Source: Diospyros lotus (Eukaryota > Streptophyta > Magnoliopsida > Ericales > Ebenaceae). From it: a stretch of 64,000 nucleotides of DNA. Below are positions 48,301 through 57,186 of the stretch, piece after piece; the first letter of the stretch is position 1; each line of letters opens with the position of its first letter. The DNA lies in NCBI RefSeq assembly GCF_014633365.1, contig NC_068349.1, positions 19,606,753 through 19,670,752 of the forward strand, written 5' to 3'. The notes below the pieces were generated by a model. It worked only from the letters and a program-made list of their open reading frames with translations, had not been told where the DNA came from and made no database searches. The position numbers and the translations under genes were made by a program.

Positions 48301-51300
48301 GAACTTAGATTCCACGTATTCATTTTTGGAACCTGAAATTTACCAACTGGAAAATTTTAACTTATCTTCAAGGAAAAAACAATCGCCTATATAAAATAAG
48401 ATTAGGATCACGTGAAAATCAATCTCATCTTCAAGATGAAATCGAGTCAATCTTGAATCAAATTAGCTCGTGTTTGCGTTTTGGAAACTAAGCATTTCTA
48501 TTTCATAATCAAAAATTGATCTTGAATCCTAAATGTGCCAATTCCCTATGACAGCACATGAATCTGAACAAGCTTTACTTATCTTCTTGCTATTGTGCTT
48601 TGGGAGTGATTTCAAGGCTTGGTGCCAAATGTACACATGTTTGTCATTATGTTATTCATTTCACCATTATCATAAATCAATGGCCCTGAAATGATACTGA
48701 GTTTTGTTACTGGTAAAATGTTAGGAATTTATCAACAAGCAAATCTCCTACTCCTACTGGAAGTCAAAGTTTGCATTATGTGCTTATTGTTAACTTCTAA
48801 GTTGAGAAACTTAGGGTCAATTGGGTATAATCTTTTTTTCTTTTTTTTTTTGCTTAAAAAAGCTAAGACATTTGGTTGCTAGTCTCTCCTCCCTCCCCCT
48901 TCCCAAAGCGCAAAAATTTCAAAGGGACTTATATTTGGGATACACATAGCCCAAAGTGTTTGTACCGCCATTGGGAAGCTAAGAAGCACATAGACTAGCT
49001 AGGGCTTGTCATGCTGGTGTTCAGATACACTGATACGTGTTGGACACTCCCACGTGGCGTGTCTAACACTTTCTTTTTAATAATTTTTTTAAAAGATACA
49101 AGTAGGGACACATCTAGGACATGCATTCCCCATTTGCGGGCACTTTTAAAACATAAAAAACAGGGTTTTTACTGTCGAGTTTTCTGATTTGGCAACTGCA
49201 CGAGTCCTTAGTTTTTGGCATTTTCATTGTATGACTTTAGTTTTTATGACTTCAATTTTTGACCTTTTGGTGTTTGAATTTGAAATGAGTAATGACTAGT
49301 GAGTTGGTCACTAATTAGATCACACTTATTCATTTGGAATCTTGGGTTATGAATTTTAAATGTATATTTGTGTGTTTGAAATATAGTTTTGATACTTTAT
49401 TATGCCATTAAGAATATAAAATTTTGGGTGAAGCACCAAATAAGTCATTATACATTGGGGCTAATTTGATCATTGTACTTTGAAAATGGTCAAATAAGCC
49501 ATTGTAATTTCAGACTTGGGGCTGATTTAGTGACTATATTTTAAAAAGTGCCAAACAAGCCACTGTATTTTCAGATTGGAGGTCACATTAGTCATTCTGT
49601 TAGATGTTTATTTAACACTGTTCAATGATGCTTTAATTCTATTAACAATGCCAACTCTATCCCTAATCAAAATAACTAACACACTCTCAAATTTAGACTC
49701 GAAGAACCCCCCACAGTTGTAGTTTGCGGTTTTTTTTAAAGTACAATGGCTTATTTGGCACTTCACCATAAAAATTTATTTTATTATATCCTGATCATGT
49801 TGTCTCCTACCGTTTTCCAAAATATTGTGTCTCCTTCCTGGTTGGGCAATAAAGCTTACAGCTATAATGTAACGTCCCACTTTTCAAATACACAACGATG
49901 CAAAATATAAGCTAATATCACCCACGGGCGTTATGGAAACCCTTGCCAACAGAAGCACTAGATCGAACCTGAAAGCTTAACCAAAGCTAAACAAATGGGG
50001 TTTCCACTATATTTTCTTTAAAGTATAAGAAATGCATACGACTTCCAATATTTCAAAAAGACACAACACATCACTGCAGTATAACTGCAACACATGCCCA
50101 AACTAACAAATAAACCCCTATCATGACAACTTCCACATACAACATCCAAAGTGCATCATTAGAGATATGCACATAGTGGTTTTGACACACATCTTTTAAA
50201 CACAAGTATCATGACCACCACCATAGTACAACACACCCCGTATATCCATTAATCTACAATATTACAATGGCATGTCTCGTACATCATTTGTAGTACAACT
50301 GTAGGACACCCATACCCACCTTTTACAACTCGAGCCTCCTAACTGCTATCACAATACATCACTTGAATTACACAGATACATAATGAAATAAAACCCAAAA
50401 CTAGCCAAGCACCACCTCTTTGCCCTTGCTCGAATTGGAACCTGGATCACCTGGCATGTCTGATATACTTGGGACGTTGAATGTTCCAAGGGTATGAAAC
50501 ACTCAAGTTAGATAATGATATCTAAGTGAGTGGTATAAGAAAGGAAAGATCGTGCATGCAAATGTAATATGCAACTATGTCATGAAACCTCCCGTGTGGT
50601 AGAGATGCCGAGGTGTTGCAATCACCCCCGCTGATCCATCATGTTCAAATATCTCACGTAACCGCTTCCCCAGTCTAACATGATGGCCCTGACGTCAACT
50701 AGCCACACACACCACAATGATGCATGACAAAGTACAGAAATATGCTCGATTAAAGGAAAGGCATGATATGCAAGTTAACACCCTCATCCAAATAAAACCA
50801 AAATGACTGGGATGAAACAAAACATGCAAGAACCACTCACCTTGACTGTTTGCCTTCGGGAGTTACTTTTACAATGAGCGGGAATGGGTTTTCTGCAAAA
50901 ATCATGCAGTTTAGTAACCCAAACATCAAATATTGTTACACAGGGTTGAAAGGCATTAAATTAGGGGTGAAACTGTAAAATTGCAGATCAAGAGGAGGTC
51001 CCACGCGCCGCCAAAAAGGCATTAAATGATGCGCCTACACGCGCAACCCCTTGCCAACTCGTGAGCTGCACGCGCCGCCCTTAAAAACGCACAGCTTTGC
51101 CTCTTTTTGGTTTTTCGGCCTTAACTCCCTCGTTTTAGCTCCAATTCGACTCTCGTTTGAACCTACGGGTCCCTCTCTTTCCCCTCTACAGGAATGTAAC
51201 AAGAAACTAGACTTACCTCAATTTTTCTAACTGTTTGACATGAACTTCGAGGAAGGCCAAAAAAAGGCCCGTTCTTTCTCGTTTCTCCATCGATTTTCCT

Positions 51301-54300
51301 CCCTCTTTTTCCAGAGTTCTCCCATCTCTCTCAAAAACAAGATCCTCCCATTTGATCCTTTCAATTTGGCATGAAATCATCTCAAGATTATTTGGAATGG
51401 TTTGTGAGCAAACTCACGGCCTTATTTATAGACTTCCCAGGCCAATCACATGTCGCCACCTTGTGGGGTCATCATGAGGCTTTAAATCTTATCTCCAAGT
51501 GGCCAATGAATGCTTGTCACATGTCCCAAACTTGGAGGCTAAGCAAAAGTAAAGACTTGGACTTCAAAATGATCTAAAGGTGGAATGGAATGTGATTTGA
51601 ACTTCAAAATGATCCAAAACTAAAATGGATTGTTATTTGAGATCCGCAATCATGACTCCCAAATGGTTTAGTTGGCTTAGTTCATTACACTAATGATTCA
51701 GTCGCAAAGTTCCAAAAACTATACCTTAACCCGAACTTTTCGGGTAATTGCACTTAAGACCCCTTGCAATTTGGTCCCAGCCCATTTTTTAATTACATTT
51801 TAACCCTGGAGAAAGAATAAATTATGCTAATACTCCAAAATTTTAGGTAAATTACACTTTTACCCGAACTTCAGTATTTATGATTTTGCCTCTAGCTCAT
51901 AAACTAAATTTTTCCCTTAGGACTTCCACAATCTTTAAACACCCTATTTTCTCAAATTTTTGCATCTAAATATCTCAGATATTACCTCAAATTTGAGTGA
52001 AAATCTTGGGTATTACATATAAGGTATGGTTAGGCTTTCCTCAATTTGTTCCAATAGGCCAAACTAGCATAAAACAACACTAGAGAAGCAATTTTGGTTT
52101 TAGCTAGTGAAGTAGTGTGATAAAATGACTATAGGAGCTATGATGGTTCCAGCTGAGGAAGATTTTGTGGAAGAACCTTTTTGAAGTGAGGAATTAAAAG
52201 TTATTTCCAGACAACTAAGATTCTAAGAGACCAATGGTTGGAGAGCCATACAAATTTTTAATGGTATCTTGAGGTTAGGTAACAAGAGAGGTAGCTTAAT
52301 TGCATTCACCAATGACAAATGACAGAGAGAAGATAAAGGGGACTTTGTTGATGGTCTTGCATCCATCATTATTATGCACCCATTGTTGTCAAAGTGGCTT
52401 TTCAGGACCAAAAGTAGGTTAATATAGCAACCAATCCTCTCATCAATGGAGTTTGAGCATACTCTAATGTTGAGAAGGCTTCTCAGCTTGAGGAGTCATC
52501 CACCTTTGGAGAGAAGGCTTATGATATGTCGATTTGGAATCAGCAAGACCTTACAGTAAGCATATTCTAGTGTTTGAAGGAAGTTTCTACTGCTTCTTTC
52601 AATTTTGGGTCTTAGCCCATTGATAAATTTGGTGACTGTAACCCAAGGGTTGTTCTTATTGCCACATTTCATTATAAGCTACTTAAATTTGCTTAATAAT
52701 CTGTTCTCCTTGAACATATCTACCTCAAATTTTATCAACTGATCAAGTAATTGCCTCCAATAGCAAGTTTGAAATCTTCCTTGTTCATCGCCATCACCAA
52801 CTCTTGGCGGGCTCACTCTGTTTCCAATTCTGTTGTCTGTTTTCTCATTCAGGATATTGTCGGCAGCACTCTGACATTTTAATGAACTTGTTTCATCCAT
52901 TCAGACTGCTGTTTGTGGTTTGTTACTGGAGTTCTTTTACTTTGTTCTTTTCCATTTAGCAATTTGTTTGAAATGGAGCTGAAAACTGTAGTGAAGATCT
53001 AGATCTCTGCTGTTGGTTTTCCCTCCTGCTTTATCCTTATATGCATGAATGTATTTGTGATCCTGATGCTAGGTAGTGAAGTGCCTTTGAGTTGTGACAT
53101 TTGAGCTAGGTGGTTGGATGCGAGGTACTTGTCAGTCATCTTGATAAAGGTAGTCGCAGGGGTTTTATTCTCTAGGCAGGGTTAGAAATTTAGGTACTAT
53201 TTGTACTTGCTACCAGTGCTCACTGTTGCCCCTACCACGGATGACAATGATGCCTTTGAGTTCAATACCTCCCTGCCCATCCTTCCCCTACCAAGTGAGA
53301 TAGTGACTTGGTTGGATCAGGTTGGGGCATTGCCCAATAGCATTCAGGCAGGATTAGCAAAACCCTAGCTAATCTCTGATTTTGTTGCATTTGAACCAAA
53401 ATAACCTTAGCCTTTAATTTATTTACTTGATTATCTCGTGAATAAAAAGCTTTGATTGACTGGTTGTCCAACCCCATTAAGTCTCTTCTTCCTTTTTGGC
53501 TGCTCATGACACCAGCAACACCATCAGCAACTCCCTCACCTCCATTGCTGTTGGGGTCTCTCTACACAAGTGAACTGGTGTAGATGATAAATGGTAAACA
53601 GTTAAATTTTTTTGAATGCATTAAAGGATATATGCGTAATTTTTTCTTATCTGTAAGGTTCAAGATATTCTTATCTAGAGGGAAAAGGGGGAGGGGGAGA
53701 TAAGCATATATGGAAAATGCAGAAAAAAAAGTTACGTTTGATAGGCTTAACAAACACATTGAAAATGATAAAAGTCTGGAATACTTTCCATATCTTATTT
53801 TTTTTGGTCTATATCTTAGTTAACAAACACTACCTTAATAAATTAGGGGTCCACCATAATTTGTTCTCCCTTATGGTGCAGGTGTATCTGCAGCAATGAA
53901 TGACTTACGTCCTTGTGCCCCAATAAGCTTGAAACATGTTCTGGCTCAGGAATTGGTCAAGGGGGTGCAGGCTGTTTCTGATTCTTTGCTGAGGTACAGT
54001 ACAACTAGGATGCTCAAAGAGAACGAGTCCATGCTTTTCCTCTCACTTTGCCGGTCATTTCTTGAGGTGAAGAACTGCTCCCATGTGCTGATTTGCATCT
54101 GTGAGTTGTTATCATGGGCCAATTGACGACTGTGGCTTTCTTCTGCATTCTTCACAGGTTGCTTATCCACACTGTGTTACGTGCTTTGGTCGGTGTTATC
54201 CCGGTGGGGCTGACCTTATCGCAGATGCAAAGGATTTATTTGAGGGCGTCCGGCGGCTACTGGCTACTTCTTCGCCAAAGGAATTGCCAAAACCAGTCCA

Positions 54301-54457
54301 AACTGCGGAGGGAAAAAGTGTACCCGAAAATGGCAATGCTCCTGTGGTGGAAAACGGGGATGCTCTCGATACTGAACAGACGCCCGATTCCAATACTGAC
54401 GACGAGCAGAACATCGCTCACCGACCCAAGGAAGAGCTTTCTAGTTATAGTGCATGA
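26343..54457 (+). CDS. COG8: Conserved oligomeric Golgi complex subunit 8 (12 exons)
   Basis: COG8 is a Dor1-family subunit of the eight-subunit COG complex, a cytosolic peripheral membrane tether on the Golgi that captures vesicles returning glycosylation enzymes. Coding exons: 26343-26468, 26540-26692, 41945-42093, 44783-44860, 44980-45073, 45199-45273, 45402-45698, 47202-47269, 47357-47411, 47613-47751, 53882-54066, 54158-54457. All eleven introns are GT..AG, phases agree at every junction, and the sum is 1719 nt (572 residues), close to the usual plant length. Plant-family hallmarks are [20 protein letters not shown] (residues 26-45), [16 protein letters not shown] (66-81), [17 protein letters not shown] (96-112), [20 protein letters not shown] (near 268-287) and [10 protein letters not shown] (482-491). 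The Dor1 region covers roughly residues 25-360; the last 70 residues are acidic and variable. No damage is seen. The first in-frame ATG with the conserved N-terminus was chosen. Confidence 0.97.
26540..26692 (+). CDS. COG8: COG8 exon 2
   Basis: Codons 43-93 ([10 protein letters not shown] to KHLDSL), phase 0 at both ends. The donor GTACAG opens the 15.3-kb intron 2. Confidence 0.95.
27351..27383. repeat. (CT)n microsatellite
   Basis: About 16 CT units in COG8 intron 2. Confidence 0.95.
27790..28020 (-). mobile_element. RTE-type LINE fragment, antisense
   Basis: Resembles the antisense text of the LINE piece at 46560-46680 (AACCATCTTRCCTTGATT, then ATATCTAAACTG and TTGATTTTCAAG), that is, the FKYLG region of a plant RTE reverse transcriptase C-terminal part. 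Strongly decayed. Confidence 0.5.
28056..28199. mobile_element. Short MITE-like element with GGTTTGGTTT repeats
   Basis: TATTTGGTTAAAA at the left is inverted as TTTTTAACCAAATA at the right, about 144 bp apart. Between them lie GGTTTG and GGTTTT runs, as seen in many short plant elements. No target duplication could be called. Confidence 0.4.
28371..28514 (-). repeat. Copia 3' LTR (28371 element)
   Basis: TGTAAAGCTTAGG to ATATAACTCAACA on +. The adjacent CTCCCCCTCAAC is the complement of the polypurine tract. Confidence 0.93.
28530..28974 (-). pseudogene. Copia RNase H remnant
   Basis: On - it reads [33 protein letters not shown] and [11 protein letters not shown], the copia RNase H domain. 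It is separated from the reverse transcriptase frame by a stop at 28975-28977 and broken by another stop in the CDN region. Confidence 0.85.
28975..29850 (-). pseudogene. Copia reverse transcriptase, main part
   Basis: The frame 29553-28975 (192 codons) starts after the finger region and carries [11 protein letters not shown] (YVDD catalytic motif at 29478-29467), [24 protein letters not shown] and [19 protein letters not shown]. Upstream to 29850 lie the palm and finger motifs ([28 protein letters not shown]), with stops at VA-GKS and RA-FDR. Confidence 0.93.
29845..30228 (-). pseudogene. Copia reverse transcriptase N-terminal segment
   Basis: Ends [20 protein letters not shown] then ARLVAKGYT and a stop at 29847. 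Just upstream the usual AMIDEMSA segment is replaced by [11 protein letters not shown], whose DNA repeats TTGACAGTATAGAYCCACC from about 90 bp away. This looks like a short templated insertion. Confidence 0.85.
30068..31252 (-). pseudogene. Copia integrase with linker
   Basis: A 394-codon open frame. It has [14 protein letters not shown], then the integrase core with catalytic contexts HSDVWGP (Asp), LRSDNAPEY (Asp) and NRHLIETA (Glu), [12 protein letters not shown], and the end motif [19 protein letters not shown] Ser/Pro-rich linker to the reverse transcriptase follows. It overlaps the preceding frame by 109 bp in another phase, so a frameshift separates it from the protease. Confidence 0.93.
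31144..32109 (-). pseudogene. Copia gag C-terminus, protease and GAG-pre-integrase
   Basis: A 321-codon frame with a complete CCHC knuckle ([14 protein letters not shown]), the protease site [14 protein letters not shown] and the GAG-pre-integrase motif [15 protein letters not shown] frameshift near 31260 throws it out of phase with the integrase. Confidence 0.92.
32097..32690 (-). pseudogene. Copia gag N-terminal part
   Basis: Frame of 197 codons beginning [12 protein letters not shown], with [16 protein letters not shown] and [16 protein letters not shown], a UBN2-type copia gag. It ends in a shifted tail overlapping the next frame by 13 bp. Confidence 0.9.
32691..33214 (-). other. Copia untranslated leader, GC-rich
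   Basis: The 524 bp between primer site and gag start. From 32770 to 33180 it is far GC-richer than the surroundings, with CGGCGG-type runs. Shadow frames on both strands have no family resemblance. Confidence 0.6.
33215..33227 (-). promoter_or_regulatory. Primer binding site, initiator Met-tRNA
   Basis: GGCTCTGATACCA on +, the reverse complement of TGGTATCAGAGCC, directly abutting the LTR. Confidence 0.92.
33228..33380 (-). repeat. Copia 5' LTR (28371 element)
   Basis: TGTAAAACTTAGG to ATATAATTCAACA on +, matching the other LTR apart from four substitutions and two indels (one a TCATGGG duplication). Confidence 0.93.
33490..34300 (-). mobile_element. RTE-type LINE reverse transcriptase remnant, antisense
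   Basis: Reverse-complement text reads [20 protein letters not shown] (near 33820-33760), [12 protein letters not shown] and later [18 protein letters not shown] (near 34260-34210). These are plant RTE reverse transcriptase motifs, with the polymerase FADD-like region decayed to FTDD. A + oriented 3'-tail-like piece (GGAGGTTTAGAATTCATGTT) at about 33905 suggests more than one insertion. Confidence 0.6.
34887..35093 (-). repeat. Copia 3' LTR (34887 element)
   Basis: TGAGAAATGG to CTTCTCAACA on +, followed by CTCCCCCACAAG, the complement of the polypurine tract. Confidence 0.92.
35110..35840 (-). pseudogene. Copia RT C-terminus and RNase H remnant
   Basis: On - it ends [20 protein letters not shown] then YNMYAPA, the typical end of a copia polyprotein just before the polypurine tract. 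The rest is scattered with stops. Confidence 0.75.
35841..36398 (-). pseudogene. Copia reverse transcriptase remnant with YGDD
   Basis: A 184-codon frame: [23 protein letters not shown] and [11 protein letters not shown] (35912-35901), where the family has YVDD. It then terminates early after SIQAH. The interrupting element at 36400 cuts it from the upstream TLLAN segment at 38711. Confidence 0.85.
36729..36750. repeat. Poly-C run (polypurine tract of nested element)
   Basis: About 22 consecutive C, just inside the 3' LTR at 36722; on the element's own strand this is the G-rich primer for plus-strand DNA. The exact length may be a sequencing estimate. Confidence 0.8.
36799..37068 (-). pseudogene. 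Gypsy-type gag, zinc-knuckle segment
   Basis: An 89-codon frame with [14 protein letters not shown] (C-X2-C-X4-H-X4-C pattern nearly kept: Cys, Cys, His, Cys present) followed by a short acidic tail. Confidence 0.8.
37454..37696 (-). pseudogene. Gypsy-type gag, N-terminal segment
   Basis: An 80-codon frame ending [19 protein letters not shown], the opening of the gypsy retrotransposon gag domain. The link to the zinc-knuckle frame is broken by stops. Confidence 0.8.
38711..39770 (-). pseudogene. Copia integrase end and linker remnant
   Basis: On -, from about 39600 downward: [34 protein letters not shown], then a Ser/Pro-rich linker with [20 protein letters not shown] (39073-38705) and [16 protein letters not shown], where the nested element begins. 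The + strand frame at 39420-39761 is a shadow of this. Confidence 0.8.
39775..40444 (-). pseudogene. Copia gag remnant
   Basis: On - it starts [19 protein letters not shown] (about 40411), then [36 protein letters not shown] and [19 protein letters not shown], a UBN2-type copia gag. It breaks off where protease and most of integrase are deleted. Confidence 0.8.
40470..40595. repeat. Leader repeats, about 36-37 bp
   Basis: AGATCACAGCTTCAGGAAT and variants recur four times (near 40489, 40522, 40554, 40587) in the untranslated leader of the copia element. Confidence 0.75.
40789..40800 (-). promoter_or_regulatory. Primer binding site, initiator Met-tRNA
   Basis: GCTCTGATACCA on + abuts the LTR start at 40801. 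The leader between it and gag (40450-40788) contains four or five repeats of CAGCTTCAAGAATTCCAGA-like text about 36 bp apart. Confidence 0.88.
40801..41007 (-). repeat. Copia 5' LTR (34887 element)
   Basis: TGAGAAATAG to ATTCCCAACA on +; same length as the partner LTR. Confidence 0.92.
41640..41740 (+). mobile_element. RTE LINE 3' tail fragment
   Basis: GGATAGAAATGACTGGTGAG then CTAGAATTCACATGGCCAAC and CCCACCTTATAGTGGGATAA, followed by GGCTTGATATGTTG. It is a decayed form of the common 3' end of plant RTE LINEs. Confidence 0.5.
41945..42093 (+). CDS. COG8: COG8 exon 3
   Basis: Begins [14 protein letters not shown] after acceptor TTACAG and ends within Thr143 (GACAC before GTATGT). Correct phase after the 15-kb intron. 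Confidence 0.95.
42642..42676. repeat. AGCACAC 7-bp tandem repeat
   Basis: Four to five AGCACAC units immediately 5' of the mini-frame in the first internal domain; the second domain has only one. Confidence 0.85.
42679..42777 (+). other. 32-codon frame in TRIM internal domain, copy A
   Basis: ATG to TAA, beginning [20 protein letters not shown]. Copy B at 43415 has the same length, start and stop. No family recognised; it may be the shrunken gag start of the parent copia element. Confidence 0.45.
43415..43513 (+). other. 32-codon frame in TRIM internal domain, copy B
   Basis: Begins [20 protein letters not shown]; about seven of 32 residues differ from copy A, with no indel or stop. Confidence 0.45.
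44783..44860 (+). CDS. COG8: COG8 exon 4
   Basis: [20 protein letters not shown] then STMHPK; acceptor TTTATAG, donor GTGAGC. Confidence 0.95.
44980..45073 (+). CDS. COG8: COG8 exon 5
   Basis: [16 protein letters not shown] to LRSNIQ; acceptor ATCAAAG, donor GTACAT, ends in phase 0. Confidence 0.95.
45199..45273 (+). CDS. COG8: COG8 exon 6
   Basis: [20 protein letters not shown] then EMHLQ, 25 whole codons; acceptor ATGCAG, donor GTGAGG. Confidence 0.95.
45402..45698 (+). CDS. COG8: COG8 exon 7
   Basis: 99 codons, [18 protein letters not shown] to LSNILDQCM, the longest block of the Dor1 domain; acceptor TTGTATAG, donor GTAGGT. Confidence 0.96.
46036..46680 (-). mobile_element. RTE-type LINE 3' fragment in COG8 intron 7, antisense
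   Basis: Left end ACAACAATAACAAT plus CAAGGCTTTACCCCACTAGG and TGGGG is the inverted 3' tail of plant RTE LINEs. The right part reads on - [20 protein letters not shown] then RIKVRWLK (46650-46565), the conserved RTE text after the reverse transcriptase. The middle is decayed. Confidence 0.75.
47202..47269 (+). CDS. COG8: COG8 exon 8
   Basis: [20 protein letters not shown] then FE; acceptor GTTATAG, donor GTAATT splits a Glu codon. Confidence 0.95.
47357..47411 (+). CDS. COG8: COG8 exon 9
   Basis: [18 protein letters not shown] after the split Glu; acceptor CCACAG, donor GTACAC. Confidence 0.95.
47613..47751 (+). CDS. COG8: COG8 exon 10
   Basis: [20 protein letters not shown] to PPLAVFVN plus one base of Gly; acceptor TTCCAG, donor GTAAGT. 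Confidence 0.95.
48190..48300 (-). mobile_element. Short RTE LINE fragment, antisense
   Basis: Text like TTGATCCAGATATCTAAAAT then TAACCTCATCCACACGTC parallels the antisense FKYLG region of the LINE pieces at 27800 and 46600. Weak. Confidence 0.35.
49426..49767. mobile_element. MULE-type MITE, 342 bp
   Basis: Terminal inverted repeats of about 28 bp (GGGTGAAGCACCAAATAAGT at the left; the right end is its near-perfect inverse). Flanks are ATAAAATTTT (49416-49425) and ATAAAAATTT (49768-49777), a 10-bp duplication with one change, as expected for Mutator-like elements. The left half contains three partial direct repeats of the terminal text, about 65 bp apart. No coding capacity. Confidence 0.75.
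49868..52017. mobile_element. Solo LTR, gypsy-like (family 1), in COG8 intron 10
   Basis: A 2150-bp unit, TGTAACGTCCCAC to GGGTATTACA, with a perfect 5-bp duplication TATAA (49863-49867 and 52018-52022). The family palindrome is at 50508-50525 and the GAATGTTC block at 50478-50491. No coding domain. A GC-rich patch with GCGCC repeats lies at 51000-51085. Confidence 0.9.
53882..54066 (+). CDS. COG8: COG8 exon 11
   Basis: [20 protein letters not shown] to [11 protein letters not shown]; acceptor GGTGCAG, donor GTGAAG. In phase after the 6-kb intron. Confidence 0.95.
54158..54457 (+). CDS. COG8: COG8 exon 12 with stop
   Basis: [20 protein letters not shown] then a variable, acidic C-terminal tail ending ELSSYSA and TGA. 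Acceptor TTCACAG. Confidence 0.95.
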   Translation, partial: VAYPHCVTCFGRCYPGGADLIADAKDLFEGVRRLLATSSPKELPKPVQTAEGKSVPENGNAPVVENGDALDTEQTPDSNTDDEQNIAHRPKEELSSYSA

Positions 54458-54987
54458 TTATGAAAGCATCTGCGTGAACTATGGAAATTTATACAAAACA
54501 AAAATTTTGCAAATCACTGGGTCCTTGATTGTACAAGTTAGGGCACATCCATCTTGTAGATGCGCTAAAAAAAGTTCTTTTGTAACGTGGTAGCGGTTTA
54601 GGCGCAGAGTTTCCCCAGTGAGGTGAGAGTTTTCTTATTTTGAGTCGCAGTATATATTCTTTTCATTAATTAGTAGCAAAATTCCATGAAATATGAAGGA
54701 AAAGATGATGCCAGTAATGAATGCATGCATGGATGGTAGTTGTTGAATATTTGTGAATTGTGGCGGCATTTGGAATTTGGTTGTTTGGTAACTTCCTACC
54801 TTATCACTTCAGCTATAGCCAAAATGTATGTCAGTGCTTATTGTGTTCACTTTGAATCATATCCGTTAACTTACGTTATCATTCATTGCGTCTTATTCCA
54901 ATTAAATTACAGTTAGAATAGCCAAATTTATTTAGTACTAAATTTTTTTATTTATGTAGAGAGTTTTGGCCTAGAATTTAGAAATAC
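54458..54987 (+). other. COG8 3' untranslated region and flank
   Basis: No AATAAA is seen in the first 300 bp, which is common in plant genes. No other feature. Confidence 0.4.
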
Positions 54988-55229
54988 TAGGCCCTGTTTG
55001 ATTGTATTATTTAAAATTTAATTCTAGGTAATGATAACTTAAAAAATAAAAATTATCCTACCTCATTGAAAAATGAATTTTATGAAAAGAAACTTTAAAT
55101 GTTTGTATTGTATATATATTTTTCATAAAAAGATTAAGGGTATTTGATTGTTTTTATAAAAAATATGTGTAATAATTACACATGATTAGATTTTTTTTAT
55201 AGAAAATATGTGTTATCAAACATGCTCTA
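54988..55229. mobile_element. Possible MITE, about 240 bp
   Basis: TAGGCCCTGTTTGATT at the left is matched by the inverse of AACAAACATGCTCTA-like text at the right (about 13 of 16). A GGCCCTGTTTG start is common among plant MITEs. Internally ATGTGTAATAATTACACAT is a perfect palindrome. The target duplication is unclear. Confidence 0.45.
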
Positions 55230-57186
55230 ATATCACATTATGTTGAATTTGGAGAGGATTTTGAGCACCCATCTTTGAAGCCAATGCATTTTTAGAGACA
55301 ATTACAAATCTTAGAAGTATCAAGGTGAGTGGCTCACCTAAAAAAATATATATATTTTTTCAATTCATGTTCTAAATATGTGACATTAAAAAATGTTATT
55401 TAGAATGCATTTACATGATATTTTGTCACTAAAGTATATGGATAATTTTTTATCAACTATGCTACAAATGTTTAGTGACAAGGATATGTTTAACAATTAT
55501 GGGCGATGAATGTTATCACTCGAGTCTTGGTGTAAGAGGTTGTATAAAATTACGAAATAGTAGGGATATTTTATTTTTATGTCACTAAATGCAACAAAAA
55601 ATGACAGGTATGTCATTTTGCATCTACACATGAAAATCGTTTTGAATCCTCATTAAATGATTCAAATGAATTAAATGACTCCAGTAAGAGAAAAAAGAAG
55701 ATGTGTGGTTAACCTCATCACATTAAAGGGCTTTTTAGTAATTTTAAATCCAAATAGGGTCATGATTTCATTTACTAGAAATGCATGTTGTAGTAATAAT
55801 TTCTCCTATTTTTCAAAACACTTCGTTATAATTGCTTTTATAGATATGTGTATTATAGCAAATGAACGCCTTGTTTTGAGAGATATAATAAAATATTTAT
55901 TACTTTAATATTTATGTTAATAATTTTTTATTTAGTTTATTTATCACTTTTTATGTTTAAGGCAAAATACTTGAGGAAACTAGATTTATGGAAAGAAAAA
56001 AAAAAAAAGTCTAGTTTCCAATGATAGTAACATCCTTGGGAAGAGGTGTTACAACATGTATCATAAATAGTGTAGATATAGATTATAAATTAAATAGAAA
56101 ATACTATGTATATTTGTTGTCAAAATATAATAATTAAAATTTGTAATCTTGATAAGCTTGACATTGTGAAGGTAGAGCACGTCTAAAGTATGAGAAAATT
56201 AGCACAGTGAAGGAAGTCCCTAAGGAGTTATGAGAATAGTCCTTAAAGAGTTTGTGAAGGAAATTCTCAAGGAGTTGTGAGGGAAGTCCTCAAGAAATTG
56301 TAAAGAGAGTTATCCTGGAAAAGTTGTGAAGAATATCCTCAAGGAATATAAAAAGTCCTCAGGGAGTTGAACAAGCAACTTGGAATCATTAATGTCACTC
56401 ATTTTTAGATGATATATATGACTAGTGAATGTATATCTTGAAAAAGTTGCATTAATAATTTATTCGAAAAAAGACTCAACCTCAAGATAATTTAAAAGAA
56501 TACATAATTTGACAACTTTCACTTATTATCCAATTAACGTTTTGAGGCTTTTTTTCTTATGGATGTCCTAGATAATTAAAAATTGATAAAGGCAAATTAA
56601 AAGAACTATTTTTACCTCATTATCATTACGAGGCACTTTCATCCTCCTACATGGGATGTCTAATGGATAATAATATGAAGTAAAAGTAGATGTCTCCTCA
56701 ACTAAATAAGTTTCACAAATGGAATCTTCCATTTAAGCAGTGTTCTTAACCTTATTTTTCAAAAAATGTAAGAAGGTATATAATAAGATAAAATTCACTA
56801 ACACTTTAGAAACCAAATGTTAGGTTAGATGAAATAATTGAAATAATAAATATGTCTAATACCAACCTTTCAAAAGGGTAAATTGATGAGAATCATGGAG
56901 GATTGACTAACAATGACGCAATCAGATTAGTCAATCCAGTCAGTCGTGTCGGAATTGGATGAATACTAATTCTTTTTTTACTAGGATTCTTGTTTAGCTA
57001 GTTATTTACTTATTATTCCAATTTGTAGTTAGATTGGGTTACTTTTGTTATTTTTACTTTTACTTGGATTGAGCTAACTAAAATCCATTAAATTTAGGAT
57101 TTAGTTTATGACTAGATTTATGATTTTTATTAGTTTTCAAATAAAATTAGAATTTAATTATTTTTGTATATAGTAATGAGCTGAAT
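55230..57186. other. AT-rich intergenic stretch
   Basis: No supported gene. A degenerate tandem array lies at 56187-56365; the rest is AT-rich and unrecognised. Confidence 0.4.
56187..56365. repeat. Degenerate 23-25-bp tandem repeat
   Basis: About seven units like GTCCTCAAGGAGTTGTGAAG with irregular spacing. Confidence 0.7.

Larger units (their letters stand above)
47752..53881 (+). other. COG8 intron 10, 6.1 kb
   Basis: Contains a LINE fragment (48190-48300), a MULE-type MITE (49426-49767) and a solo LTR (49868-52017). The remaining stretches (47800-48180, 48310-49410 and 52030-53880) have no recognised feature. Confidence 0.85.

Noticed and set aside
54114..54593. 159-codon frame overlapping COG8 exon 12
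   Set aside because: Out of phase with the conserved CFGRCYPGG text; a shadow frame.
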